NCBI RefSeq assembly: GCF_963169125.1
Contig: NC_084796.1
Coordinates: 86,077,888 to 86,141,887, forward strand
Source of the DNA: Humulus lupulus
Lineage: Eukaryota; Streptophyta; Magnoliopsida; Rosales; Cannabaceae
Length of the DNA stretch: 64,000 nucleotides
Direction: 5' to 3'
Below the pieces are notes generated by a model, which was given only the letters and a program-made list of their open reading frames with translations, was not told the origin of the DNA and ran no database searches. The position numbers and the translations under genes were made by a program. Below are positions 1 through 10,920 of the stretch, in pieces; within the stretch, counting starts at the first letter, position 1; each line of letters starts with the position of its first letter.

Positions 1-561
1 TTTTTTAAATTCAAACAGTTTAAAAAATCAATTATAATAAATGATAATCAACACAAAAATAAGGATTTTTGTTGGGCACCATGAATGGTGCCTAGGGATA
101 GGGTAGGCATCATGGAGGGTGAGCCACAAGGGGCTCGGCATGGCACTTAGGCACTACGCTTGGCTGGCTCTTAGGCATGCATGCATCTAAGGACAAGGTG
201 CAAGGGGGGCGAGCACATCAAATGGCTAGATGCATGGGGCGCGCGCATTAGGTGGCTAGGGGTAAGGAGCGCGCATCAACTGGGCAGGCGCACGGACGAG
301 CAGGGGCTCGGGCCTTTGGCTGGCACATGCGGCTGGGCACAGGGGCTCAAGCCTTGCCTAGATCCGACTATCTTGAGGCTCGAGTCCTCTTTTTCATCTT
401 TTGTACAGATTTTTCAGATTTAAATTTAAAAAAAAAAATAAAAAAATCCTATACCCTTCATGGCTTACACAAAATCTAGAAGAATGAAATTCAAATTCCT
501 AACCCAATAGCACCATATAATTAACGATCCATCATTCAACCATACATTAAAAAAAAACATT
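1..561. other. Unassigned GC-rich segment at window edge
   Basis: No coding region is supported. From about 60 to 360 the sequence is GC-rich and built of loosely repeated words such as ggctcgg, ggcact and gcgcgc; from about 390 it becomes A/T-rich with poly-A runs. It stops abruptly near 562, where a minus-strand gag fragment begins. The GC-rich words resemble the CG-box tracts seen inside several LTRs of this window, so it may be part of another LTR, but neither terminus is visible. Confidence 0.3.
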
Positions 562-850
562 ATGTTTGGTGGGCATCAGAGTCCACCCGCCTCTTATGGC
601 CCTGCTCGATGCGAGCATTCTGAGCTTAAATACCCCTACGGAACTCCCCCATCTGAGCAGCAAGGTCAGGTCCTTGATTTTCCCCCTGACCTCGCCCTTG
701 GCCCCTCCCTCTGCCTCGACCTCTGCCTCGGCCTCTACCTCGACCTTTGCCTCGGCCTATTGGAACTTGCAGGTTCATAGCTGGTGGATCTACTGAATCC
801 TGTGCATTATCGGCTTGACAACCTACCCTGGCTCTAGTATTAGGAGCCAT
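562..850 (-). pseudogene. Gag N-terminal fragment of gypsy element (copy A)
   Basis: The reading frame starts at an ATG (848-850, complement) with MAPNTRARVG and runs into a long Gly-Arg/Gly-Gln tract, then stops. The start and low-complexity RG tract match the second copy at 14127, which leads into a recognisable retrotransposon Gag. Gag would form the virus-like particle. The fragment is cut at about 562, so the capsid and zinc-knuckle parts are absent. It sits downstream (in minus orientation) of the leader ORF at 1273-1812 and the primer site at 1964, in normal element order. It is the start of a second element sharing the LTR at 1978-6208. Confidence 0.7.
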
Positions 851-1963
851 GAATAATTCCTACATATATATAGACATCGACGTGAGATTACTAAAAGTAA
901 CAAGCTAGTAGCAACACAAGCATGCTACTCTTTACACAAGTGATCAACAACCAATCATAGAACTCAGCCATTAGACAACGGATTGCATTTAAACATATCA
1001 AACGTTAACATAATAGTCAACACAAAGTCTGAAAGGGTTTACAAAAGTAAATAGGAAGGGAATCTAACCCTAGTCGAGGCTTAGGGTTTCTAGCATAGGA
1101 CCCTTAATCAGAAGTGATACAAAACAGTGAAATTTAAAAACAATAGTGTTTTCTACAAAAGATAATAAAACGAACGATCACTATCCTAATTGACACGCAT
1201 GTCCCCATCCGAATCCTCATCTGAACTCTCAAGTACTTCCCAAACCATTCCATTCTCAGCCGCTTCGTGTTCCTAGCCCTCAGCCGGATCTTCTTCTTCT
1301 AGTTCAACTTCGGCCTCCATGACCTCTCCAGGGTTCTGATCTGTCGTAGCCCTATCCTCAGGTTGGGCTCCTGCAGGTACTGGAACATCCCGCACCACCA
1401 GCTTTTTCCATCGATCACCCTCTACTGCGTTATGAATGCATTGTGCTATCAGACGCTCATGGTACTCTGCATACCATGTCGATACGTCATCAAAGTGTCC
1501 TAATGCAAGCTCAATGGATGCCCAAAACTCTGGCCAAGAGGTAGTAGCCGGTCTTAGATGCCTTATCTGAAACCATCGAAAAGCCTTGTTTTGCAGGTAA
1601 AAGCTAACCCATCTCACAATGAATCTCGAAGGAATCTCCATATTCTCGAAGATGATTGCCAGTGAATGAGTCCAAGACCAGAAGGCATACGAATTGTCAA
1701 CTTCCCCAGTGAATACGCGAGGACAGGTGCTATGGAATCCTTGTTAGAATCGAAGTTTTTGCTCAAAGGTATATACTATAGGTGGGTCCTCTAGGACGGG
1801 GTTATCTACATCGGGTTGTCATGTAACCTACAATTTATAGAATTCAGGCTTGTAAGCACATAGAAATCACATGAACGAAACTTAAGACATTACTTATAGT
1901 GAGTGTCGGTCTATCTTTGCGAATGTACATGTAGGTTTGTCTACAAAATCAGTTTACCCCGGA
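851..1963 (-). other. Leader region of gypsy copy A
   Basis: This is the internal leader between primer site and gag ATG. It contains the leader ORF (1273-1812). The rest, 851-1272 and 1813-1963, shows no other coding signal. The same leader recurs, interrupted, at 14128-14694 plus 23979-24543. Confidence 0.65.
1273..1812 (-). pseudogene. Leader ORF upstream of gag, copy A (unrecognised product)
   Basis: An open frame lies between primer site and gag. The continuous part (1641 to 1273) encodes 122 residues. The same frame extends upstream to about 1812 with one TAA at 1744-1746. The product is rich in aromatic residues in its middle (RWVSFYLQNKAFRWFQ) and ends in a very acidic tail (MEAEVELEEEDPAEG). 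After a stop, the same frame continues with an ESSDEDSDGD run. The second copy of this leader reads a similar protein from an ATG at 24402, so the ORF belonged to the progenitor. I do not recognise a domain. Extra ORFs before gag are known in Ogre-type Tat elements; whether this one is related is unknown. Confidence 0.55.
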
Positions 1964-1975
1964 GCTCTCATACCA
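1964..1975 (-). other. Primer binding site (initiator Met tRNA type), copy A
   Basis: On the minus strand this reads TGGTATGAGAGC, one base different from the usual TGGTATCAGAGC complementary to the 3' end of initiator Met tRNA. It lies two bases inside the LTR end at 1978. Its presence on the left of an LTR that also bounds the element to the right is the key evidence for a shared LTR. Confidence 0.8.
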
Positions 1976-2539
1976 AGTTTAACGTCCCGTAAAATCTCTT
2001 AACATAATTTGTAGAAAAACATAACCATTTTCTAAAAATAAGGTAACCAAAAATCCATATAAAAAAAACTTTACAAAACATCCAAGAGTTCGAAAGTATG
2101 CGCATACTTAAAAGTAAATTACAATGTCATAATTTTAAAACATTTAATAAGCCCAAAATAATTTCTTAGTTATCATATGGGTTCTAGTCCCCAAAACATA
2201 AATTCTCAAAAGGTCGGTCCACATGTACATCCTCGCAGATAAACTCAAGTGCTCACTGATCCACTTTGCCTATGGCTTACCTACAATACGAAACAACTAG
2301 GTGAACGAAACGCTTAGTAAGAAAAACTTAACAAACATAACCACATAAATGAAGCAAGGACTTAAACTAATTGTAACTAGGCAAATAACTAACCAAAAAT
2401 AGGATTCTAATGAAACTGAAACCTAACATACAATTTAAGAACGTGCGAACACCCTGGTAAACTTATGGTCATGCCTTATAACCAAAATTCATATCCTGAA
2501 AGTACACATGCACGCAGAAAATCCCAAAGCATATATTCA

Positions 2540-2860
2540 GACTTAACTAGTAACATACATACGTACTTACTCAGTCATATCTTAACATACATACTTACTT
2601 ATTCATACATATCTTAACATACATACTTACTTAGTCATCTTCACATACATATTTACTTAGTCATTCACATCTTAACGTACATACATACTTAGTCATCCGT
2701 ATCTTAACATACATACTTACTTAGTCATTCATATCTCGTACATACATACTTAGTCATGCATATGTTAACATGCATAAACTTAGTCATTCATATCTTAATG
2801 TACATATATACTTAGTCATTCATATCTTAACATACATACTTACTTAGGGTTCCAAAGGAA
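2540..2860. repeat. Short tandem array inside the 4.2 kb LTR
   Basis: About eight degenerate units of roughly 30-40 bp built on the words tacatacttacttagtcat and atatcttaaca. The matching LTR copy has the same array at about 24785-25045 with fewer units, so the array was present in the progenitor and changed in copy number since. Confidence 0.8.
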
Positions 2861-3010
2861 CCTTCAACATAACTTAACATATCTTAGCATATCTTAACAT
2901 ATCTTACCATAAAGTCGATGAGTGTAAACTAGTTACACTGGTTACCCAGACTCCTAGAAGAATTCGGCATACTTTCTTAGTCATAGATATTTGATTATGG
3001 AATTATCTTA

Positions 3011-3386
3011 CTTACGTGTCACGAGGTTTAACTGGACTTTATGTCACAGGTGTTAAACCGGACTTCTTACATGTTGCGATGGCCAACCGACCTTAGATAC
3101 ATAGTCACTGGTGGTGAATCGGTTTCTTACTTAGTTCCCTTGTGGCTAGCCGGAGTTCTTAGTTGTCACGGTAGCTAGTCGGAATCGGAATCAACTTACT
3201 TATGTATCTCAGAGTTTAATTGGACTCTTTTTTCATGGGCGTTAAACCAGACTTCTTACATATTGCGGTGGCCAGCCGACCTTAGTTACATAGTCACCGG
3301 TGGCGAACCAGTTTCTTACTTAGTTCCCGGTAGCTAGCCAGAGTTCGTAGTCATCGCGGTAGATAGTCAGACTACTTACCTTAGTC
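3011..3386. repeat. 188 bp tandem duplication with CCGG-type subrepeats
   Basis: Unit 1 is 3011-3198 and unit 2 is 3199-about 3386. Each unit contains four or five subunits of about 35-45 bp with words like ggtggccaaccgacc, ggtggctagccgg and ttaaaccggact separated by cttactta-type spacers. The other LTR copy has the same pair offset by 189 bp (25203 and 25392), so the duplication predates insertion. Confidence 0.75.
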
Positions 3387-5351
3387 ATGAGTATGCAAAC
3401 CCTCTAGGACCACAGTCTTAGTCATCTTAATTAGTCATTAACGTGTTGTATCCAAACATATCATAAGTTGTCTTACCCGGATTCCTTAGCGCTTGCTTGT
3501 GGAAATCTTCTATCTAGAAGTGAGCCCTCCCGCTTAGACAACACTGTAGTGAAACCACACAGTGACTCAGATTAATTATGGAAATTATCTAAGTTGTTCA
3601 TTCGTAATTTGGGCATTGAAAGTCTAATATTTAATTCTTATCATGCATTAGCGTTTAGAATTTCTTATTCTTAAGCGCCAGGGAAAATTGGTTTCCATAA
3701 CCAATTTAAAGGTAGGGTCCTTAGTTATCTTAGTCCCCAAGGCGTACCCGCGTAGCCTTAAGTCTAGTAGTAACGGGGTCTACTACGTGTTCTTGCAAGT
3801 TTTGTAAAAACGCCATTAATTCAGCTTGTTAAGAAAATTTCCATTTTTATCTCTTATTAGAAAATACCATCAATGTACCAATCTTAGGGAGAATTAGTTA
3901 CAAATTCTTATTCTTTTTAATTTCTTAAATTATTTTGAAAAGAAAACCTTAAAATAAATACCCTTTTAAAAAGTGATAACCCTCTAGAAGGATTATTTGG
4001 TCTATTTTAAGGAAATCCTATTTTGGTGTTTAGTTTTCAAAAGTGGGCAATTGGACCCATTAATTATTTTTAAGAAAATTTTCTTTAATTAATTTAAGGA
4101 ACATTCTCTAACTATGTTAAAATGATTTAAAGTCCATTAGCAACAAATTTTGTGAATAAATATGTTTTGTAGAAATTTGTTATATAAAAAAAAACCTAAT
4201 ATTTTCTAAGTGTTGGAAAACTGTCCATTTTGTGACAAACTTCCAACTTTGGAACGTCACCATTTCTTTGCTATAACAAAAACAATCTTACATAATTTCA
4301 GATCAAATGAAGCTCTCTTTAATAGTGAAAGTCATTCACAAAAACTCTTACTTAAATTGTCCAGTTTTTGCAAAATTCCATTTTTTAACCCCCAAATTTG
4401 AAAAATCATAACTCTGAAACTACAAAGAATTTTTAGAAACTGTTTCATGGGCTTAATATTCAATATGTCAAGAACACTTAGTAAATATGGCAGAAAAAAT
4501 AATAATATTTAATCATTCAACTAACTGTTCAAAGTTTTAAGGTCCGAACTGCCAAATCCTAATCTAGCTTGCACTAGATTCCCAAAAAGCTCATAACTTG
4601 AGTTATATAAAACATTTTATAATTTATTCTTTCCAAATAACGCATCGCAAAAACTTTTATTAAGTAATTAGGCCGTTTAGGTAAGATTTGGCCCTTTGGA
4701 AGCCACTGTAAAATTTTGGCAGCAAGCATGCATCAATAAATCCTATGGAACTTTGAATTCTAAGCTACCAAATACCACATAAACCACATGCATGCATCAT
4801 CAGCCAACTAAATAACCTTATTACAACCCAAAATAGCTAATTCAACTCATAACAAAACAATCAAACTCAGATTTTCTAAAGCCATTAAAATATTATGGTA
4901 AGAATCAAGATTTTTACCTCTTTATGCTCGATAGAGGGCGTAAGCTTCTAAGGTTGGCTCTATACTTTCCCCAACATTTCTCCACCTCCAACAATACTCC
5001 CACATCATAAATATGATATTATACTCAATAAAAGTGAGTATAGACTTAAGAGAATAAGACTTAAAACTCTAGAAAGGACTTTTACCTTAAACTTGGTTCT
5101 TGAACTTGTGCATGCAAGAACCAAGCTTGCATGTGCTTGGAATGGGCTCTATGGACAGCAGCAAGTCTTGTTCTCCTTAAATGGAGAGTAGATAACAATA
5201 GAAAAAGATTAAAAAAAATGGAAAGAGATGGAGGAGGAGTTGTGGTGTTCAACTCCTACAAGAAGAAAAAAAGAGAGAAATGATTAAATGACTTACCTTG
5301 GATTTTGTTTGAGCTCTAGAGTTAGAAGCTTCAATGAAGCCTAACATTTTA

Positions 5352-5382
<31 letters not shown>

Positions 5383-5389
5383 GAGAGAG
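5352..5389. repeat. GA microsatellite
   Basis: A (GA)n run with a single C interruption inside LTR copy A; the matching region of copy B lacks it because of a local deletion. Confidence 0.9.
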
Positions 5390-6208
5390 TGTGGACCATA
5401 CAAGAGAAGGAGTGAAAGAGAGAGTCTGATTTTTATATATTTTTTTATTTCTTTACTTGTTAAAGGGTATTTGAAAACTACTCAAGTGCTAGCTAGGTGT
5501 ATGTAAGAGTAGTCTTTTCATATCTTTTTTTTTCTATATTTTTTTTCTTGAAGAATAAAACCAATCATGATCTTTTAGGAGCACATGATCAGCCAATCCT
5601 CTAAATTACCCTCCTACACCTATATTTTTTTTTTTAAAGAAACAAGGCTTTAGAAATTCCAAAATGCCAAAATGCTCATTTTGCTACTATAAATTTCCTA
5701 CACACTTTTGCATAGTTTCATGAAATAAAACCTTATGGTAAAATTTTAAATAGGATAAAGTGTGACACCATGAATAAAATAAATTCATGGTCATAAATTA
5801 TAATGATACTTAAATTATGTAATTTCCCACTAAAGACTATTCATACCACATAAGTGACATTCCTTAATAAATGTCTCTACATTCTAATTTTTACAGTTTA
5901 TGAGAGACATACTTTATTCATGTATTTTATTTTATCTTCCTTATTTTATGCCCAATAATAATATATTCCATAATTAACCAAATTCTTAAAAATATGCAAA
6001 CCGAGAATTTCCCGGCTAGGGATTTTTTTGACTCGATTAAAAAAAAAGTCTTATTAAGGCTGGAAATCTCATAATTTCCATAAGGGCTAATATTTAACAT
6101 CTAGAACTTCTTGTAACATAAAATATTCCTCTAAAATAATACATAATTGAGGGAATTAAAATACCTGAAACTAAGGTTTACCCGGTGACCTAAACGCGGG
6201 GCGTTACA

Positions 6209-7645
6209 ATACCTACAATACTGTGGGCATAACTCTCTCATCCGGTCTTTGGGTTCCCATGTTGCTTCTTCTACCCCGTAGTTACACCACTGTACCTTAA
6301 TAAAGGGTATAGTCTTATTGCGCAACACCTTATCCTTACGATCCAAAATCCTCACCGGTTTCTCCTCGTAACACAGTTTCAGATCCACCTCCAATTGTTC
6401 ATAACTAAGTACATGGCTCGGGTCTTACACATATTATCTTAGCATAGAAACATGGAATACATCATATACTCGAGCCAATGCAGGTGGGAGAGCTAATCGG
6501 TAGGCTACCATGCCAATTTTCTCCACTATCTCAAAAGGTCTGATATACCTTGGACTTAATTTTCCTTTCTTACCAAAACGTAGAGCTCCCTTCAATGGAA
6601 CCACCTTTAGAAGCACCTTATCTCCGGCTTCAAATGCCAAGGGTCTTCGGCATTGATCCTCGTATTTGTGTTCTCAATCTATGGAGGTCTGCAACCTCTC
6701 CTGAATCTTCTTTATATCTTTGGTAACTTTGTCCACTTCCTCTGTACCCAAGAATTTTCTTTCACCGGCTTCGTGACAATGAATCGAGGATCAAAACTTT
6801 CACCCAAAAGGCTTCATACGATGCCATCTTAATAGAGTCTTGGTAGCTATTGTTGTGAGAAAATTCCATCAGTGGAAGTTTTCCGCTCCACGACCCCTGG
6901 AAGTCGAGTACACATGCTCTCAGCATGTCTTCTAGGGTTTGGATTGTTCGCTCACTTTGGTTGTCTGTTTGGGGATGGAAAGCAGTGCCAAACTTAAGTT
7001 GAGTCCCCAAACCTTCTTGCATCCTTTTCCAAAATGCTGAGGAGAAACGTTCGTCTCAGTCTGAAATGATGGACTTTGTTACTCCATGTAGTCGTACAAT
7101 CTCTGCTATGTATTAGTCTGCCAACTTATTCGCAGAATAAATCTTAATGGGTAGGAAATTTGTTGACTTGGTCAATCTATCAACAATAACCCATATCATA
7201 TCTTGACCCTTAGGAGTATTTGGAAATCTAGTGACAAAATCCATTGTGATCATCTCCCACTTCCATTCTGGAATCTCTAGCGGTTGCAACAACCCGGCTG
7301 GTCGCTGGTGCTCCGCCTTGGTTTGTTGGCAGGTGAGGCAATGAGCCACGTATTCTGATACTTCCGTTTTCATCTTCGGCTACCAAAAATATTTCCTTAA
7401 ATCCTGGTACATTTTTGTGGCACCGGGGTGCATTGCATAAGGGGCATTGTGTGCCTCATAGAAGATTTTATTCTTAATCTTTGCATCGTTGAGAACACAA
7501 ATTCTACCTTTAAATCCTAATACCCCATCTTTCGATATGTGGAATCCCGGTCGCATATCCTTCCTCACCTCGTGTGGAATCCTGTGTCTGATCCTAAGCG
7601 TAGGAACATGGAATTCCAAGTTGGGGACCACGTGTTTCACCATTG
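6209..7645 (-). pseudogene. Integrase with chromodomain-like end (gypsy pol 3' part)
   Basis: Read from right to left: an HHCC zinc region (7645-7380; NAPYAMHPGATKMYQDL then CLTCQQTK), the catalytic core with MDFVTRFP and a conserved SERTIQTLEDML segment (7373-6762), and the C-terminal module with KGKLSPRYIRPFEI and a PVRILDRKDK...EATWEP chromodomain-like end (6640-6209). This enzyme would join element DNA to the chromosome. Several frameshifts and stops break it (around 7375, 7030-7110, 6650-6760, 6400-6430). The frame runs straight into the LTR at 6208 without its own stop or polypurine tract. On the right it ends at about 7645, where a plus-strand fragment of a related element begins. Confidence 0.8.
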
Positions 7646-8029
7646 AGAGGGGTGAGGAGGTTTGGAGTAAAGGGCAAGCTGAGCCCTCGATTTTTTGGAC
7701 CTTTTGAGATCCTAGAGAGGATCGGACATGTGGCTTATAGGCTGGCCTTGCCACCATCGCTATCAAGAGTTCATAATGTTTTCCATGTCTCCATGTTGCG
7801 GAAGTATGTTTCTGATACAACACATGTACTAAAGTATGAGGACTTAGAGTTGCAGACAGACTTGTCCTATGAGGAGCGACCAGTTCAGATTTTGGATCGG
7901 AAGGACAAAGTCTTACGGAATAAGAAAATTCTGTTAGTGAAAGTGTTGTGGAGAAATAGTAAGGTCAAGGAAGCGACCTGGGAGTTAGATACAGTAATGC
8001 GGGATCAGTATCCCGAGCTATTCAGGTAA
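7643..8029 (+). pseudogene. Integrase C-terminus plus chromodomain, plus-strand gypsy
   Basis: An open frame of 128 residues ends in TAA. It starts inside the integrase C-terminal module ([38 protein letters not shown]) and ends with the chromodomain-like VKVLWRN...EATWEL and DQYPELF. It is the 3' end of pol of a gypsy element in the opposite orientation to 6209-7645. Everything upstream is missing, so this is a truncated fragment. A polypurine tract and LTR follow in normal order. The same module on the minus strand at 6209-6640 forms a diverged inverted pair with it. Confidence 0.8.
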
Positions 8030-8053
8030 AATTTCAAGGACGAAATTCTCATT

Positions 8054-8065
8054 AGGAGGGGATAG
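8054..8065 (+). other. Polypurine tract
   Basis: AGGAGGGGATAG lies immediately before the LTR start TGTAACGACCCC at 8067. It would prime plus-strand DNA synthesis. The same tract precedes the LTR at 21573 and, reversed, the LTR ending at 58779. Confidence 0.8.
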
Positions 8066-8066
8066 T

Positions 8067-10380
8067 TGTAACGACCCCAAATTCGCCAATGAGGCTTAAG
8101 GGCCTTGATTAGTGTGCCGGGAGGGCATTATTGGGTTAAATGTGATTTGAATGATTTTATTGATTTAAATGCATAATTGTATGATTAGAATGCTTGTATG
8201 ATTATATTTGTATTAATGTGATATATATATATATGGCATTGTGAGAACCACATTATTATGTGGGTGGGTCTGCAGAGCACGACTCGAGGCGATCCTAGGG
8301 CTAGATAGCAGGGAAAAGTCACAACGAGGCTTAACAGTTGACTTTGGATAAGTCAAGGGTATTTTAGGCATCGGGTAGTTATTTAGACTATCGCGTTATG
8401 AAAATAAATATATGGAGATATATTTGAGGTTAGGAAGTTTAGGCGGGAATATTGGGGAATTTTACCGTTTTGCCCTCGGGGACGTTTCCGGCACCCCGAG
8501 CCTCGGGATTGACTCAATGGGATAAGATTAGACAAAAACTTAAGGAAAACAGTAGACAAAAAATTAAACCGACCTTTATTCTCAGCCTTGTCTCTCTATT
8601 CTCTCTTAAGGAAAACATAAGAAGTTAATAGAGGAATTTGAAGGGTTTGAGCTGGAATTCAGCTGAAGTTTAGTGGATTGAAGGAGTGATTTAGAGGCTT
8701 AGCTCAAGAATCAATCAGAAACTTAATCAGGATTAAGGTAAGCACTGAATTTCCTTTTCTGTGGTTAGAAATTCTGGGTTTTGGCTGGGTATTGAGGTAA
8801 CTGTGGTTTTGATGTTTAAGGGCAGAATTAAGGAGGAAAGCTTGGGAATTAGCTTGGATTTGGCTTGGAAAAGTGGTTCAGCAGAAGAGGTAAGTCTCAA
8901 TTCATAATTTGGAGGTTTCAATCTGAGTTTGTATGGTTGGTTTTAGTGTTTGAAGTTCTTGAGTTTCAGAAATTGGAAATGGGATTCTAGTGGGTTTTTG
9001 AGCTGGATTTCTGTTGGGATGTGTTGTTAGAATCGTGATAAAAGTGTTGTGATTAAAGGGTTTTGAATTGGGGAACTTTGGGATGGCTTTGGATGAGGTT
9101 TAGATGTTTGTAATGGTGGTTTTTCTGGGCACGAAGGGAAGGGCCGCGGCTCTGTTCTAGAGCGCTGCGGCCCTAGGATGAAGATGAGCCAGGAGGGCTC
9201 GGCCAAGGGTGAGCGCCGCGGCGCCCAAAGCAAGGGTCGCGGCGCGTGTCTTCTTTCAGGCAAGCCCTTGGTTTTGATTTGAGGGCAGGGCCGTGGCTAA
9301 GCTTCAAGGGCCGCAGCCCTTGGGTGCACACTTGAACATTTGGGGATCTTAGGCATGGGAATGTGGTCTAGAATGCTCGGGATCGATTTCACCACCGTGC
9401 TTGGTGGAATTCGGATTCCCAGAAGTTAGTTTTGTATCCGGAAACCCTTATTTGAATATTAATGGAACCCTATACCTTGGATGTGACTAGGTGATAAAAG
9501 CTTAGGCTCGGGAACGGATCGTACTTGAGGAGCGTTGCTCGTAATCAGTAACTGCAAAGACTAAAGTTAAGAAAACTGCACCTGGTTGAATATATGTAAT
9601 GGGACTAAGGGTTCCCTATCGTGTATGCTTGAAAAGATGGTATTATGCCCTGGAAGCTAGTTAGTGAACCAACGGCCTAAGGGTGCCAAGGGTTACACTA
9701 GCGCACAGGGCACGGCTTGGTCACTGGTAGCCAAGGACAGCTTAATATGCACTGAGCTCGGTTTAAGCGGGCCGGAGTCAGTGGGATAAACAGAGGGTGC
9801 AGCCTAAGTTGTCAGCCCTGATTATTATGTGATATGAATGTTATAAGTGTTTGATTTCATCCATGGTTCTGAATTTATGCTAAATGATTAATGTGGGTTA
9901 TATGATGAGAGTTCATGCTTAGTGAGTTTGTTATCTGTTGTTACTGTTTTTGTTTCACATGTTTTCTTGCTGGGCCTTGGCTCACGGGTGCTACGTGGTG
10001 TGGGTAAAGGCAAGGGCAAGCTTGATCAGCCTTGATTGGAGAGCTGTACGAGCAGAATGTACATGGTCGATTGCTCAGCCGCCACGGTTGAGGTTTAGGC
10101 AGGGATGCGAGACCCAGAAATTTTCCATTTTCCCTTAGTATGGCTAACAGTTGTTTGTATTATTTTGGAAGTCTATAACCCAACTTTTTAACTCTATTTC
10201 TTTTGGGATCCCATGTATATAACTGCTTAATTATATAAAATGAAACTTTTGAGACCAAAACCTTTTTAACCCTGGTTCATACATGTTTAGTGACACGTTT
10301 TTAAATTAATGACTTGATTAGCAAGTCTTGCACCTTTATAAGTACACAGTGTAGTGGTCCTGGCTATCCAGGGCGTTACA
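8067..10380 (+). repeat. 3' LTR (2.3 kb) of plus-strand gypsy fragment
   Basis: It starts TGTAACGACCCC and ends GGGCGTTACA exactly where minus-strand protease sequence resumes. It shares the opening block (ttaagggccttgattagtg) with the LTRs at 14700, 21573 and 30299. It contains CG-rich boxes at about 9141-9320, a cttgctgggccttggctcacgggtgct block at about 9966 and several GGTAAG sites (8731, 8889). With its 5' partner gone, target duplications cannot be checked. Confidence 0.8.
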
Positions 10381-10920
10381 AAAATGCGTCAGGATATTTG
10401 CATATGATACTTCGGCTGATTGTAATGTGCCCTCTTTATCCTTATCCACGATGTGTGCAAGATATCTAATGCAATCGTCCCCTAACATCTTCCTCGCCTT
10501 TATAGCAGAGATCATCGCGAATTTCTTTTCCCTGGCTGTGCCTTGGAACGTAAACGACTCTTCTCTTGCCGGTTAGAAAACCACTCTCCTCTTCTTACAA
10601 TTCACTATGGCGCCATACTTAGATAACCATTCCATCCCTAATATTACATCATATTCATGTAGGTCTAAAATCAATTGGTCTACTGTCAATTCTCATCCCT
10701 CTACCAAAACTGCTACGACTCGTACCCATGACCGCACCAACATATCTTCGCCTGAAGGCAACAACACCCCATAGACACTAGGCATAGGTTCAGGCATTCT
10801 ATTCAATTTTTTAACAAAAGAGTCAGCTACAAAAGAATGTGATGCACCAGTGGCCATTAATGCATATGCTGAGGTTTGGGCAATAAAGAACTGACCTGAC
10901 ACCATCTCAGATGGTCCAAC
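10381..10920 (-). pseudogene. Gypsy aspartic protease and protease-RT linker
   Basis: Minus strand: the segment at 10905-10693 carries the retropepsin region ATGASHSFVADSF, and the frame beyond it reads YDVILGMEWLSKYGA and then a typical linker with MISAIKARKML. The usual catalytic aspartate of the D-T-G-A-S motif reads Ala here (MATGAS), so the enzyme would be dead. At least one stop interrupts the linker near 10575. The RT expected next is missing because the 7643-10380 fragment lies at the break. Confidence 0.75.

Larger units (their letters stand above)
1978..6208 (-). repeat. 4.2 kb LTR (copy A) of minus-strand gypsy element
   Basis: On the minus strand it begins TGTAACGCCCCGCG at 6208 and ends next to the primer site at 1978. 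It is collinear with 24558-28197, apart from small indels. Integrase coding abuts it on the right (3' LTR role), while a primer site, leader ORF and gag abut it on the left (5' LTR role). It contains a TACATACTTACTTAGTCAT array, a 188 bp tandem duplication, a GA microsatellite and several minus-strand GGTAAG/GGTAAA donor-like sites (near 4916, 5090 and 5295). No purine-rich tract is visible before its start at 6208; the integrase end runs directly into it. Confidence 0.8.

Noticed and set aside
2540..2860. Regularly spaced repeats that could suggest a CRISPR array
   Set aside because: Spacers are themselves repetitive, units degenerate, and the array lies inside a plant LTR and is copied in the partner LTR.
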